A DNA stretch of 12,756 nt from positions 1-12,756 of the forward strand of contig JAYSTS010000253.1 in assembly GCA_043719475.1 (NCBI GenBank), in the 5' to 3' direction. Each line of letters starts with the position of its first letter. Position 1 is the stretch's first letter. Under the pieces are notes generated by a model. That model had not been told where the DNA came from and did not search any database. It worked only from the letters and a program-made list of their open reading frames with translations. This DNA comes from SYFY01 sp043719475 (lineage in GTDB: Bacteria > Pseudomonadota > Gammaproteobacteria > Pseudomonadales > Azotimanducaceae). The translations under genes and the position numbers were made by a program. Below, piece after piece: positions 1 through 7,029 of the stretch.

Positions 1-353
1 CAGGGCCAATGAACATCCATCTGACCGGTTGTCCCAACTCCTGCGCGCAGCATCGCATCGGCGACATCGGCCTGCTTGGCACACGCATCCTCGTCGGCGA
101 CGATGACATCGAGGGATATCACCTGTTTCTCGGTGGCGGATATGGGAGCTTCGCAAAGATCGGTGAGTTTTTTGCCAAGAACATTCCCGTTGCGGAACTG
201 GGCACGACTGTCCAGGTACTGATCGAATCGGTGATGGCGCATGCCTGCCGTGACGAAACTTTCGCGGCTGTGGTAACACGTCTTGATACCGATCAACTCA
301 ATGAAATCAAGACGGTGCTCACTGAACGCTCGGCTGCGGTATTTGTATCGTGA
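1..353 (+). CDS. Siroheme nitrite/sulfite reductase, C-terminal part (cut by window edge)
   Basis: This is the 3' end of a longer gene: the frame is open to the left edge (first full codon at 3) and ends in TGA at 351-353. The visible 116 residues begin just before the CPNSC motif (inside TGCPNSCAQHRIGDIG, about base 24 onwards). That is the second half of the C-x5-C/C-x3-C set that binds the 4Fe-4S cluster and bridges to siroheme in ferredoxin-dependent nitrite and sulfite reductases. A glycine-rich GGGYGSFAKIG stretch follows, as in the C-terminal domain of this family. With nasA two genes downstream and an electron-transfer flavoprotein between them, assimilatory nitrite reduction (nitrite to ammonium, six electrons, cytoplasmic) is the best inference; sulfite reductase cannot be excluded from this fragment. 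The first cysteine pair and the parts that would separate the two lie outside the window. Confidence 0.85.
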   Translation, partial: GPMNIHLTGCPNSCAQHRIGDIGLLGTRILVGDDDIEGYHLFLGGGYGSFAKIGEFFAKNIPVAELGTTVQVLIESVMAHACRDETFAAVVTRLDTDQLNEIKTVLTERSAAVFVS

Positions 354-1906
354 TGTGCTTGCCCGACAACGCGCCATTCACCGCAGAACAACGCGCTTAC
401 CTGGGCCAACTGCTGGCCGACTGTCTGGCATCCGCCGCGCAATCCGTGCACAGCATCGTTGAACCAACCGCAGAACCGGCAGCGACTGAGACTGCACCCT
501 GGCACGACATGACACTGCCGAGCGATGAGCGGATGGTATTGGCTGAGGGTCGAACGCGTCGAGACCGTCTCTTTGCTGCCATGGGGCAACAGGATTGTGG
601 ACAGTGCGGCTATGACTGCAAAGGTTACGCGACTGCGCTGAATGACATCAGCGAAACGGATACCACCCGATGTGTGCCCGGTGGACGCGAAACCCGAAAA
701 CTGATCAAGCTGTTGCTGGCCCAGGCCGAGGATGCTCCAGCGGCAACCAAGCCAGCGCGAGCACCACAGGACTCGGCCATCGACAAAGCTGGATCATCAA
801 GGGATAACCCGGTGATCGCAACGTTCCGCCGACGGGCCAGACTGACCAGCGTCAGCTCCGATCGCGTGACCAGTGAAGTCGCTTTTCAATTGACGCCAGA
901 ACATGGGGATTACGCGGCGGGTGACGCGCTGGGTGTTTTAGTCGCCAACGATCCTTCTCTGGTGACACGAATGCTGGCTCGACTCGACGCGCACCCGGAA
1001 GATCTCATGAACCATCAGGGTCGGGCGATCAGCGCGCGAGAATTGCTCACGACACAACTGGATCTCAACGAGTTCAGTGATGCCCTGCTCGATCAGCTGG
1101 CAAGCACTGCGTCCAACCATTCCAACAGTGACCGGGCAGCGCTGGCAATTCTGGCGGAGCAAGGACCTGAACGTGGCTGCGACGTACTCGAACTCCTTGA
1201 GCTATTTCCATCTATCGCGCTTGATTTGGCGTCATTCCAGAAAACGGCGCTGCCCTTGCAGCCTCGCCTTTACTCCATCTCTTCGGCACCGAGCCTGCAT
1301 CCTCTGGAAGCCCATCTGGTGGTCGGTCTGGTGAGTTATCAGCGGGGTAACAGGCAACGCAACGGTGTCGCCTCGGGCTGCCTCACGGAGCGATTACGCG
1401 ACAGCGCCAAAGTGCCTGTCTTCATCCATTCCAATCCGGGCTTTCGATTACCCAACGGGGACCGGGATCTGATCATGATCGGCCCTGGAACCGGTGTCGC
1501 ACCATTTCTCTCCTTCATCGACGAACGTCGGGCGCGTGGTCACCGCGGCCGGAACTGGCTGTTCTTTGGCAATCCTCGCCGCCGCTCTGACTACCTCTAT
1601 GAAGAGCGTTTGCAGCGTTATGTAGACGAAGGTTCGCTCGCCGCGATGGATCTCGCGTTTTCTCGGGACACTGACATGAAGGTCTACGTACAACACCGGA
1701 TGCAGGAGCAGTCTGCCCGGTTATGGCAATGGATCGACAATGGCGCCGTCTTCGCCGTCTGCGGTGATGCCTCAAGAATGGCTGTCGATGTCCACGCCGC
1801 GTTACTTGCGTTGATCGAAGAACACCGTCATTGCAACAGGGATGACGCCGAAGCTTACGTACGCCAGATGGTTACCGATGGAAGATATCTTCGTGACTGT
1901 TACTGA
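353..1906 (+). CDS. Fe-S/FAD NAD(P)H reductase, CysJ-like flavoprotein without FMN domain
   Basis: Predicted cytoplasmic electron-transfer protein of 517 residues. An N-terminal segment carries a 4Fe-4S domain of the RnfB/Fe-S type, with C82, C85, C89 (DCGQCGYDCKGYA) and C107 (RCVPGG). After a linker (about 125-150) comes a ferredoxin-NADP reductase module like the C-terminal half of sulfite reductase alpha subunit. It has the FAD motif RLYSISS at 305-311, the pyridine nucleotide loop GPGTGVAPF at 377-385, CGDASRM at 470-476, and the typical C-terminal end RYLRDCY. The flavodoxin (FMN) domain of true CysJ is absent and the iron-sulfur domain takes its place. Databases often call such proteins 'sulfite reductase subunit alpha'; its place between a siroheme reductase and nasA points to nitrate/nitrite assimilation. 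The ATG at 353 overlaps the previous stop by one base (TGATG). A GTG at 350 is an alternative start. Translational coupling is likely. Confidence 0.88.
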   Translation: MCLPDNAPFTAEQRAYLGQLLADCLASAAQSVHSIVEPTAEPAATETAPWHDMTLPSDERMVLAEGRTRRDRLFAAMGQQDCGQCGYDCKGYATALNDISETDTTRCVPGGRETRKLIKLLLAQAEDAPAATKPARAPQDSAIDKAGSSRDNPVIATFRRRARLTSVSSDRVTSEVAFQLTPEHGDYAAGDALGVLVANDPSLVTRMLARLDAHPEDLMNHQGRAISARELLTTQLDLNEFSDALLDQLASTASNHSNSDRAALAILAEQGPERGCDVLELLELFPSIALDLASFQKTALPLQPRLYSISSAPSLHPLEAHLVVGLVSYQRGNRQRNGVASGCLTERLRDSAKVPVFIHSNPGFRLPNGDRDLIMIGPGTGVAPFLSFIDERRARGHRGRNWLFFGNPRRRSDYLYEERLQRYVDEGSLAAMDLAFSRDTDMKVYVQHRMQEQSARLWQWIDNGAVFAVCGDASRMAVDVHAALLALIEEHRHCNRDDAEAYVRQMVTDGRYLRDCY

Positions 1907-4616
1907 TTCAGCCCCTGAAATCATCGTGCGCACAGGCTCTACCGTGCGTACGACTTGCCCCTATTGCGGCGTTGGTTGTGGCGTACTGATTGAACATTCA
2001 GCCACCGAGGGCCTGCAGTTGCGGGGAGACCCGGACCACCCCGCCAATTTTGGCCGCCTGTGCAGCAAGGGCACACGCCTGCTCGAGACGATTGGTACCG
2101 AAGACCGGCTGCTGCAGCCCAGCATTCATGGCAAAGCCACAGATTGGGATGAAGCACTGAATTACGTGGCGAAGTCACTGAGTAGCATCCGCGCAGAATA
2201 TGGCCCGGACGCCATCGCCTTCTACGTCTCCGGGCAATTGCTGACGGAAGACTACTACGTCGCCAACAAGCTCATGAAAGGCTTCATCGGCAGCGCCAAC
2301 ATCGATACGAATTCGAGACTCTGCATGTCATCTGCCGTGGCCGCACACAAGCGCGCTTTCGGTGAGGACATCGTGGCCAACTGTTACGCAGATATTGAAC
2401 TGGCCGATCTCGTCATTCTCGTCGGCTCGAACTTCGCCTGGTGCCATCCCGTACTCTTCCAAAGGCTGATAGCGGCCAAGGCCGAACACGGCACACACGT
2501 CATCGTCATTGATCCACGGCGAACTGCAACTTGCGAGGACGCTGATCTGCATCTGCCGATCAAACCTGGTACGGATGCCTGGCTGTGGAATGGACTACTG
2601 GCTCATCTATCCGGGCAGGGTTTGATTCCAGATGGCGCAGTGACTCATCACCACGACGTCTCTGACGCGATCGCTCTGGCGCAGAAGGACACCCCGGATG
2701 TTCTGAGCACAGCCAGACGGTGTGGACTCGCCGAACACCAGGTGCAGACGTTTTTTTCGAGTTTTGCACAAACTCAGAAAGTGCTGACGATTTTTTCCCA
2801 GGGGATCAATCAGTCCAGCAGCGGCGTCGACAAGGGTAACGCGATCATCAATTGCCATCTGGCAACCAATCGCTTAGGGATTGAGGGCGCGGGCGCGTTT
2901 TCGATTACCGGACAACCCAACGCCATGGGTGGCAGAGAAGTCGGTGGCCTCGCCAATACCCTGGCGGCGCACATGGACTTTGATCAGGCAGATCGTGTCA
3001 GACGATTCTGGAGCGCGCCTGATGTCGCTCGTCAACCCGGCCTCAAGGCTGTCGACATGTTCGAGGCCGTTCGGAACGGGTCCATCAAGGCCATCTGGGT
3101 GATGGCCACCAATCCGGCTGCCAGCATGCCAGATGCCAACTCCGTGCGCGAAGCGCTGGCAAATTGCCCGCTGGTTATTGTTTCCGACTGCGTAGCCCAC
3201 ACGGATACGCTCGATTTCGCTCACGTTCGCCTGCCGGCAACCGGATGGGGAGAAAAAGACGGTACTGTCACGAATTCCGAGCGGCGTTTATCCCGCCAGC
3301 GCGCATTTCTTGAGCCTGCAGGGCAGGCCCGAGCCGACTGGTGGATCATTGCTGAAGTTGCCAGGCGCATGGGCTTTGCAGAAGCCTTTCCCTACCAGTC
3401 GTCCGCCGAGATCTTTACCGAATTCGCACGGCTGACGGATTTCGAGAACGATGGCGCTCGGGCACTGAACCTCGCTGGACTGCTACAGGGGGATGTTCAT
3501 TGGTATGACACACTCAAACCGGTGCAATGGCCGATTCCTGCCGTTGACGAGAGCACACACACTCGTCCGGGAGATTCAGCTGAACCGATCGGCACTGCTC
3601 GACTGTTGGGTGACGGCCGCTATTACCATGCCGATGGCCGCGCCCGACTGATACCGATCACACCACGCGGCCCTGTCAATGTGTTGGCAACAGGTGATCT
3701 GGCGTTACTTACCGGACGTATTCGCGAGCATTGGCACACACTGACGCGGACCGGACGATCACCGACACTGTCGTTACATATCGACGAACCCGTGTTGTCC
3801 CTGCACCCGGATGATGCCAAAAGGCTCTGCATCCAGGATGCGGATCTGGCGGACATCACCAGCGCCTGGGGAACCTCCATCGCGCGTGTCGCCATCAGCG
3901 ATGAAGTTCGCCCGGGTGATGTCTTTCTGCCCATGCACTGGTCAAGAACGACTTCTCTCAGTGGCGCGGTGGACGCACTGGTCAACCCCGCAGTGGATCC
4001 CATTTCCGGCCAGCCCGAGTTCAAGCATACGCCTGTGCGCATCACGCGCAGCCTGGTCACCTGGCATGGGGTATTCATAGGCCACTGCGTGCTTCCCCAA
4101 GTTGCCGATCTGGCCTACGCCACTCGGGCACGTGGTTACGATTGTGAGCGCTGGAAGCTGGCGGGTCGCGGCTCCCCACAGACCTTCAGGGAAGGGGTCA
4201 ACGCGCTGTTGGGACCAGGCGTGACCAGTGCACGGTACGCCGATGAACACGCGGGTTATCAAGCGTGGATGTGGTATGCACAATCACGTGTCATCGCCCT
4301 GGTCTTTGTCGGCCCATCGACCTCGTCGTTACCCACGGTGCCGGAGTTGACGGGGCTGATGGGCGTCGCAATCGAAGCGGGTCGAGCCCACCGACTGCTT
4401 GCTGGTGTGCTGACGGACCCAGGTGCAGACCAGGGACCGATTGTCTGCAGTTGTTTTGGTGTGGGTCGAACTACGTTAGCGCGCGTGATCGAAGAAGGTC
4501 TGGCGAAGGATGTAGGGACGCTTGGTCTCCACACAAGAGCGGGCACCAACTGTGGCAGCTGTCGGCCTGAACTCAAGAAACTGCTGCGAAGCCTGCAGAC
4601 GGTACGTGTCGCCTAG
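1878..4616 (+). CDS. nasA: Assimilatory nitrate reductase, large molybdopterin subunit
   Basis: Cytoplasmic nitrate reductase (nitrate to nitrite), 912 residues from this start. No twin-arginine or Sec signal is seen, which fits the Nas type rather than periplasmic Nap. The N-terminal 4Fe-4S domain has C27, C30, C34 (CPYCGVGCG) and C62 (LCSKG, with the conserved Lys). C149 in NSRLCMSSA is the expected molybdenum ligand. The molybdopterin oxidoreductase and dinucleotide-binding domains follow (for example ATGWGEKDGTVTNSERR and REHWHTLTRTGRSP). The C-terminus is a BFD-like [2Fe-2S] domain with C857, C859, C892 and C895 (VCSCFGVG ... GTNCGSC), as in Klebsiella-type NasA. The frame is open up to an ATG at 1842, but that would overlap the flavoprotein gene by 65 bases. 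The ATG at 1878 overlaps it by 29. A GTG at 1893, 8 bases after GGAAG (1880-1884), is a plausible alternative. It is the last gene of the operon. Confidence 0.95.
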   Translation: MEDIFVTVTDSAPEIIVRTGSTVRTTCPYCGVGCGVLIEHSATEGLQLRGDPDHPANFGRLCSKGTRLLETIGTEDRLLQPSIHGKATDWDEALNYVAKSLSSIRAEYGPDAIAFYVSGQLLTEDYYVANKLMKGFIGSANIDTNSRLCMSSAVAAHKRAFGEDIVANCYADIELADLVILVGSNFAWCHPVLFQRLIAAKAEHGTHVIVIDPRRTATCEDADLHLPIKPGTDAWLWNGLLAHLSGQGLIPDGAVTHHHDVSDAIALAQKDTPDVLSTARRCGLAEHQVQTFFSSFAQTQKVLTIFSQGINQSSSGVDKGNAIINCHLATNRLGIEGAGAFSITGQPNAMGGREVGGLANTLAAHMDFDQADRVRRFWSAPDVARQPGLKAVDMFEAVRNGSIKAIWVMATNPAASMPDANSVREALANCPLVIVSDCVAHTDTLDFAHVRLPATGWGEKDGTVTNSERRLSRQRAFLEPAGQARADWWIIAEVARRMGFAEAFPYQSSAEIFTEFARLTDFENDGARALNLAGLLQGDVHWYDTLKPVQWPIPAVDESTHTRPGDSAEPIGTARLLGDGRYYHADGRARLIPITPRGPVNVLATGDLALLTGRIREHWHTLTRTGRSPTLSLHIDEPVLSLHPDDAKRLCIQDADLADITSAWGTSIARVAISDEVRPGDVFLPMHWSRTTSLSGAVDALVNPAVDPISGQPEFKHTPVRITRSLVTWHGVFIGHCVLPQVADLAYATRARGYDCERWKLAGRGSPQTFREGVNALLGPGVTSARYADEHAGYQAWMWYAQSRVIALVFVGPSTSSLPTVPELTGLMGVAIEAGRAHRLLAGVLTDPGADQGPIVCSCFGVGRTTLARVIEEGLAKDVGTLGLHTRAGTNCGSCRPELKKLLRSLQTVRVA

Positions 4617-4763
4617 TCGGCACCCTGCGATCATGGCCTGAATCAAGCGATGGTCAGCGCCTTGCACGACCCCCATAATCAGGCGATTCAACCGTTTAAT
4701 CTCAATTGGACAAAAATTACGCAACCGAAAATGCTGCGCAGGTGTATTCAGAGCTTCGGAACG

Positions 4764-4787
4764 ATTGACTGGAGAATTGACTGGAGA
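4764..4787. repeat. Perfect 12-bp tandem duplication
   Basis: The unit ATTGACTGGAGA occurs twice with no gap (4764-4775 and 4776-4787) in the non-coding spacer behind nasA. It looks like a simple slippage duplication. Nothing in the sequence assigns it a role, although it could serve as a pair of adjacent protein-binding half-sites. Confidence 0.9.
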
Positions 4788-4877
4788 GAAGGTCGGGATA
4801 GCAGCAGAAATCAAACCGTAAGGTCACAACCCATGAAGTCGGCAGATTCAGTCATGAGACGTCGAGTAAAAGCGCCC

Positions 4878-4946
4878 TGTGGGAGCGATCTCCTGATCGC
4901 GATCTTTGTGGACCCCAACAATCGCGGTCAGGAGACCGCTCCTACA
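4878..4946 (+). repeat. REP-like hairpin repeat, copy A1 (complete)
   Basis: A 69-base unit with inverted arms of 26 bases: left arm 4878-4903 (starts TGTGGGAGCGAT) and right arm 4921-4946 (ends GCTCCTACA). The arms pair at 23 of 26 positions around a 17-base loop reading CTTTGTGGACCCCAACA. It belongs to the TGTGGGAGCG class of repetitive extragenic palindromes common in Pseudomonas and relatives. Copies A2 and B1 share the loop sequence as well as the arms, so the whole unit, not only the palindrome, is the repeated entity. Confidence 0.9.
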
Positions 4947-4991
4947 AGAGATGTCGCGAGTCTCCAGCGATTCGGGAACGACCGCATCACC

Positions 4992-5057
4992 TGTAGGAGC
5001 GATCTCCTGATCGCGATCTTTGTGGACCCCGACAATCGTCAGGAGACCGCTCCTACA
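4992..5057 (+). repeat. REP-like hairpin repeat, copy A2 (complete, 3 bases shorter)
   Basis: Same orientation as copy A1, with a 114-base offset between starts. The left arm is 4992-5017 (TGTAGGAGCGAT...). The right arm ends at 5057 and lacks three bases present in A1 (ATCGTCAGG instead of ATCGCGGTCAGG), so the stem has a bulge. The loop differs from A1 by one base (CCCCGACA against CCCCAACA). The copy ends 38 bases before the stop codon of the SnoaL-like gene, so it lies in the 3' region of both flanking transcripts. Confidence 0.9.
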
Positions 5058-5095
5058 AGAAGGAGATCGCTTTTCCGATTATTGTCGAATCAAGG

Positions 5096-5563
5096 TTAAA
5101 CCTCCGAACGTAGGCCGTAAAACTCTCGCTTCGGCCACAGAAAGTCGATGCGGGTTCGATGAATCTTCCAGTCTCCGTCGACCTTGCGGTACACATCATC
5201 GTAAATACCGAAGAGGGTCAGCGGATTGGCTGCTCCTTCGCTGACGTTGAGGTTGAGCTGATACCAGCGACCGGACGCTTCGGTTGCACTGAGCAGGCGA
5301 ATCCAGGGATTGGTGACAGCATGCATCTGTGAATGCACTGCGCGAGCACTGCCATACAGGAAGTCATGGTAGCGTGCGCGGATATGTGCCTTGCCAACCC
5401 AGTCGCCGCCAAAGTTGGGTCCGAATTCGCACACTGCGTCGTCGGTGAAGAGATCGATGAGATCATCCAGCCGATTGCCATCATAAAAATGCGAGTAGAG
5501 GTAGCGCAGTTCCTTGATGGCGTCGATTTCCAGTAACTGCTCGATGGTCTTGATCGTTGTCAT
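5096..5563 (-). CDS. SnoaL/NTF2-like domain protein
   Basis: A 155-residue cytoplasmic protein made of one SnoaL-like (nuclear transport factor 2 fold) domain. The N-terminal helix region IDAIKELRYLYSHFYDGNRLDDLIDLFTDDAVCEF (about 13-47) is the typical opening, followed by GKAHIRARY, then the late beta-sheet segment GRWYQLNLNV and DGDWKIHRTRIDFLW. Members include polyketide cyclases, steroid isomerases, bile acid and scytalone dehydratases, and many proteins of unknown role; the sequence alone does not fix the reaction. The start ATG has a good ribosome binding site, AAGGAA at 5571-5576, seven bases upstream. The gene is monocistronic and divergent from the exported protein gene at 5745. Its nearness to aryl polyene genes may be chance. 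Confidence 0.85.
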   Translation of the reverse strand: MTTIKTIEQLLEIDAIKELRYLYSHFYDGNRLDDLIDLFTDDAVCEFGPNFGGDWVGKAHIRARYHDFLYGSARAVHSQMHAVTNPWIRLLSATEASGRWYQLNLNVSEGAANPLTLFGIYDDVYRKVDGDWKIHRTRIDFLWPKREFYGLRSEV

Positions 5564-5570
5564 GGCCTAG

Positions 5571-5576
5571 TTCCTT
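5571..5576 (-). promoter_or_regulatory. Ribosome binding site of the SnoaL-like gene
   Basis: On the minus strand this reads AAGGAA, seven bases before the ATG at 5563-5561. It supports that start as the true one. Confidence 0.6.
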
Positions 5577-5617
5577 GAAAGACTTCGGAATGTCCCGGGA
5601 ATACCGGATCAAATGCG

Positions 5618-5646
5618 TATATCGATGGAAGCACGGCTCGTGGCAA
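5618..5646 (-). promoter_or_regulatory. Candidate sigma-70-type promoter for the SnoaL-like gene
   Basis: On the minus strand TTGCCA (5646-5641) is followed after 17 bases by GATATA (5623-5618), with an overlapping TATACG. The -35 is a fair match and the -10 is weak. It lies about 55 bases upstream of the start codon, inside the 181-base divergent intergenic region. This is pattern matching only. Confidence 0.22.
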
Positions 5647-5734
5647 GCTGCAATCTGGTGTCAGCGACAGCCAGCGCGTTATAGTCGCGGTCGATTGACG
5701 AACCAGACCTTCGTCGCAGCCAACAAATGGATAT

Positions 5735-5740
5735 GAGGTG
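5735..5740 (+). promoter_or_regulatory. Ribosome binding site that favours the ATG at 5745
   Basis: GAGGTG stands four bases (six from GAGG) before the ATG at 5745 and decides between several in-frame starts. The ATGs at 5727 and 5733 have no such site. A second site, GGAAGGAG at 5775-5782, lies ten bases before a further in-frame ATG at 5793. Confidence 0.5.
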
Positions 5741-5744
5741 GATC

Positions 5745-6230
5745 ATGTTTAGTCAACGAAGTGCCCCCAAAATCGGAAGGAGCATCGGAAGGATGCTCGG
5801 ATGGAGGATAGGAATCCTGTTTTTTGCACTCGGCTGTCTATCACCGCTGGTTGAAGCCAGGGAGACAGAACACTTCTTTGATGTTGCTCAAGCCACCCAG
5901 TCGCCGCTTGGCAAGAGCCGTTTGCTGGGTATTCCCTTTTACATGAAGGGCCAGGAAGCGCCGGTTGCCGTGAAGCAGCTGTCAAACTGGACCCAGGAGC
6001 GAGCTTCCAGTGGTGTCATGCGAACGGACAAAAAAACCTGTGATGTGGCCTTTCTTTCGGCATTGATTGCCATACAGGAAAGTGCCCAGAAGGAAGGCGG
6101 AGATGCGATCATCAATATCGTCTCATCGACCAAAGGCAAGACGACGGAAAGCGCGTCGCAGTATCGCTGCATTGCCGGTACGACCATTGCACATGTCGCG
6201 TTGAGTGGTGATGTCATCAAGACCCAGTGA
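5745..6230 (+). CDS. Small exported protein of the 'excinuclease ATPase subunit' misnomer family
   Basis: 161 residues from the ATG at 5745. The N-terminus is a Sec signal peptide: basic n-region, hydrophobic core about 19-35 (WRIGILFFALGCLSPLV), likely cleavage after VEA at 38. An ALGC before the cleavage site is a poor lipobox. The mature part has two cysteines, C99 (KKTCDVAFLSALIAIQESA) and C142 (YRCIAGT), that could form a disulfide, and ends in IAHVALSGDV. This pattern (CxxxxLxSALIxLQxxA...YxCxAG...VALxG) matches a family of small secreted proteobacterial proteins commonly annotated as excinuclease ATPase subunit; no ATPase or UvrA feature is present, so that name should not be carried over. 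Function is unknown, probably periplasmic. Starting at 5793 would give a shorter, more ordinary signal peptide and is a real alternative. It precedes apeQ on the same strand by 60 bases; co-transcription is possible. Confidence 0.8.
   Translation: MFSQRSAPKIGRSIGRMLGWRIGILFFALGCLSPLVEARETEHFFDVAQATQSPLGKSRLLGIPFYMKGQEAPVAVKQLSNWTQERASSGVMRTDKKTCDVAFLSALIAIQESAQKEGGDAIINIVSSTKGKTTESASQYRCIAGTTIAHVALSGDVIKTQ
5772..5798 (+). repeat. Tandem 12-bp repeat forming a hairpin at the alternative start
   Basis: ATCGGAAGGA occurs at 5772-5781 and again at 5784-5793 (12-base period, encoding IGRS-IGRM in the n-region of the signal peptide). The same bases make a perfect 7-bp stem, GAGCATC (5780-5786) with GATGCTC (5792-5798), around a GGAAG loop. 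The stem covers the in-frame ATG at 5793 and part of its ribosome binding site. A role in start choice is inference. Confidence 0.6.
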
Positions 6231-6290
6231 ACATGGGGCATCAATCAATCATGTCGTTCGCACGGGCGCATATTGGATACGCCGATAATC

Positions 6291-7025
6291 ATGGCTGATC
6301 CAGGCGCCGAAATCCTGATCACCGGCTCCAGTCGTGGCATCGGCCGCGCGATTGCAGAGCGAGTTGCACGAGACGGCTTTTCAGTGGTCGTGCATTGTCG
6401 AAACCGCGTGGATGAAGCTTGCGCCGTCGCTGCTGGTATCAACAACTTGGGCGGTCATGCACGCTGGTTGCAATTCGATATCAGCGACCGCGACGCCTGC
6501 CGGGCTGTGCTGGAAGCGGATGTTGAGACGCATGGCGCCTACTACGGCGTCGTCTGTAATGCAGGCATCCACCGTGACGCGGCGTTTCCTGCATTCACCG
6601 ACCTGGATTGGGATTCGGTGATATCAACCAATCTGGGTGGGTTCTATAACGTCCTGCGTCCGCTCGTCATGCCCATGGTCCGGCGGCGCAAACCAGGGCG
6701 AATCGTGACGATGTCGTCGGTTTCCGGTCTCATGGGGAATCGAGGTCAGGTGAATTACAGCGCAGCCAAGGCGGGCATCATTGGTGCAACGAAGGCGCTG
6801 GCCCTTGAACTCGCCAAGCGCGAGATCACTGTCAATTGCGTCGCGCCTGGTTTGATCGAAACCGACATGGTTGAGGCACAGATGCTGGAACAGGTGCGCG
6901 AGATGATTCCGATGCGTCGCATGGGCAAGCCCGCGGAAGTGGCCGGGCTGGTGGCCTTCCTCTTGTCGTCAGAAGCCAGTTACATCACGCGTCAGGTGTT
7001 TTCCGTCAACGGCGGGATGATGTAA
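6291..7025 (+). CDS. apeQ: Aryl polyene ketoreductase (3-oxoacyl-ACP reductase, SDR family)
   Basis: A 244-residue short-chain dehydrogenase/reductase. It has the nucleotide-binding TGSSRGIG at 11-18, NAG at 90-92, and the catalytic set N114, S143, Y156 and K160 (YSAAK). It should reduce 3-oxoacyl-ACP with NADPH during chain extension. Stretches such as HGAYYGVVCNAGIHRDAAFPA, SSVSGLMGNRGQVNYSAAKAGIIGATKALALELAKR and ITRQVFSVNGGMM resemble the ketoreductase (ApeQ) of the E. coli aryl polyene cluster, as I recall it, more than housekeeping FabG. It ends four bases before the ketosynthase gene, in the same order as apeQ-apeR. The frame is open upstream to a TTG at 6273. The ATG at 6291 fits the family length better, though its ribosome binding site is weak. 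Confidence 0.9.
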   Translation: MADPGAEILITGSSRGIGRAIAERVARDGFSVVVHCRNRVDEACAVAAGINNLGGHARWLQFDISDRDACRAVLEADVETHGAYYGVVCNAGIHRDAAFPAFTDLDWDSVISTNLGGFYNVLRPLVMPMVRRRKPGRIVTMSSVSGLMGNRGQVNYSAAKAGIIGATKALALELAKREITVNCVAPGLIETDMVEAQMLEQVREMIPMRRMGKPAEVAGLVAFLLSSEASYITRQVFSVNGGMM

Positions 7026-7029
7026 CACG

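Larger units (their letters stand above)
4617..5095. other. 479-bp spacer without a credible gene
   Basis: This stretch separates the end of nasA from the convergent SnoaL-like gene. An open frame covers 4650-5099 on +, but its second half is the translation of two copies of an interspersed hairpin repeat and its first half resembles no family I know. A minus-strand frame (4476-4814) runs back into nasA and is equally unconvincing. What is visible is a 12-bp tandem duplication (4764-4787) and two 70-bp hairpin repeats (4878-4946, 4992-5057). No GC-rich stem followed by a T run is seen directly behind nasA. The repeat hairpins could stop or protect the transcript end, but that is inference. 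Confidence 0.7.

Noticed and set aside
3623..4078. 151-codon minus-strand open frame inside nasA
   Set aside because: It lies wholly opposite the well-conserved molybdopterin-binding part of nasA and resembles no known family; it is a shadow of GC-rich coding sequence.
4476..4814. 112-codon minus-strand open frame across the nasA end
   Set aside because: Half of it is antisense to the conserved BFD domain, and the rest has no recognisable domain or start signal.
4878..5057. Possible CRISPR array from the two similar repeats
   Set aside because: Only two long, palindromic units with a 45-base gap, with the family also present inverted at the right end and no cas genes; this is the REP-like pattern.
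4650..5099. 149-codon open frame on + behind nasA
   Set aside because: Its second half is two translated copies of the hairpin repeat (GSDLLIAIFVDP... twice), and the first half matches no family I know and has no good ribosome binding site.
5680..5685. TATAGT as a -10 box for the exported protein gene
   Set aside because: No acceptable -35 hexamer lies 16-18 bases upstream, so I did not list it as a promoter.
6262..6290. Imperfect hairpin (GGCGCAT...ATACGCC) before apeQ as a terminator
   Set aside because: The stem is seven pairs with a mismatch and no T run; too weak to call.
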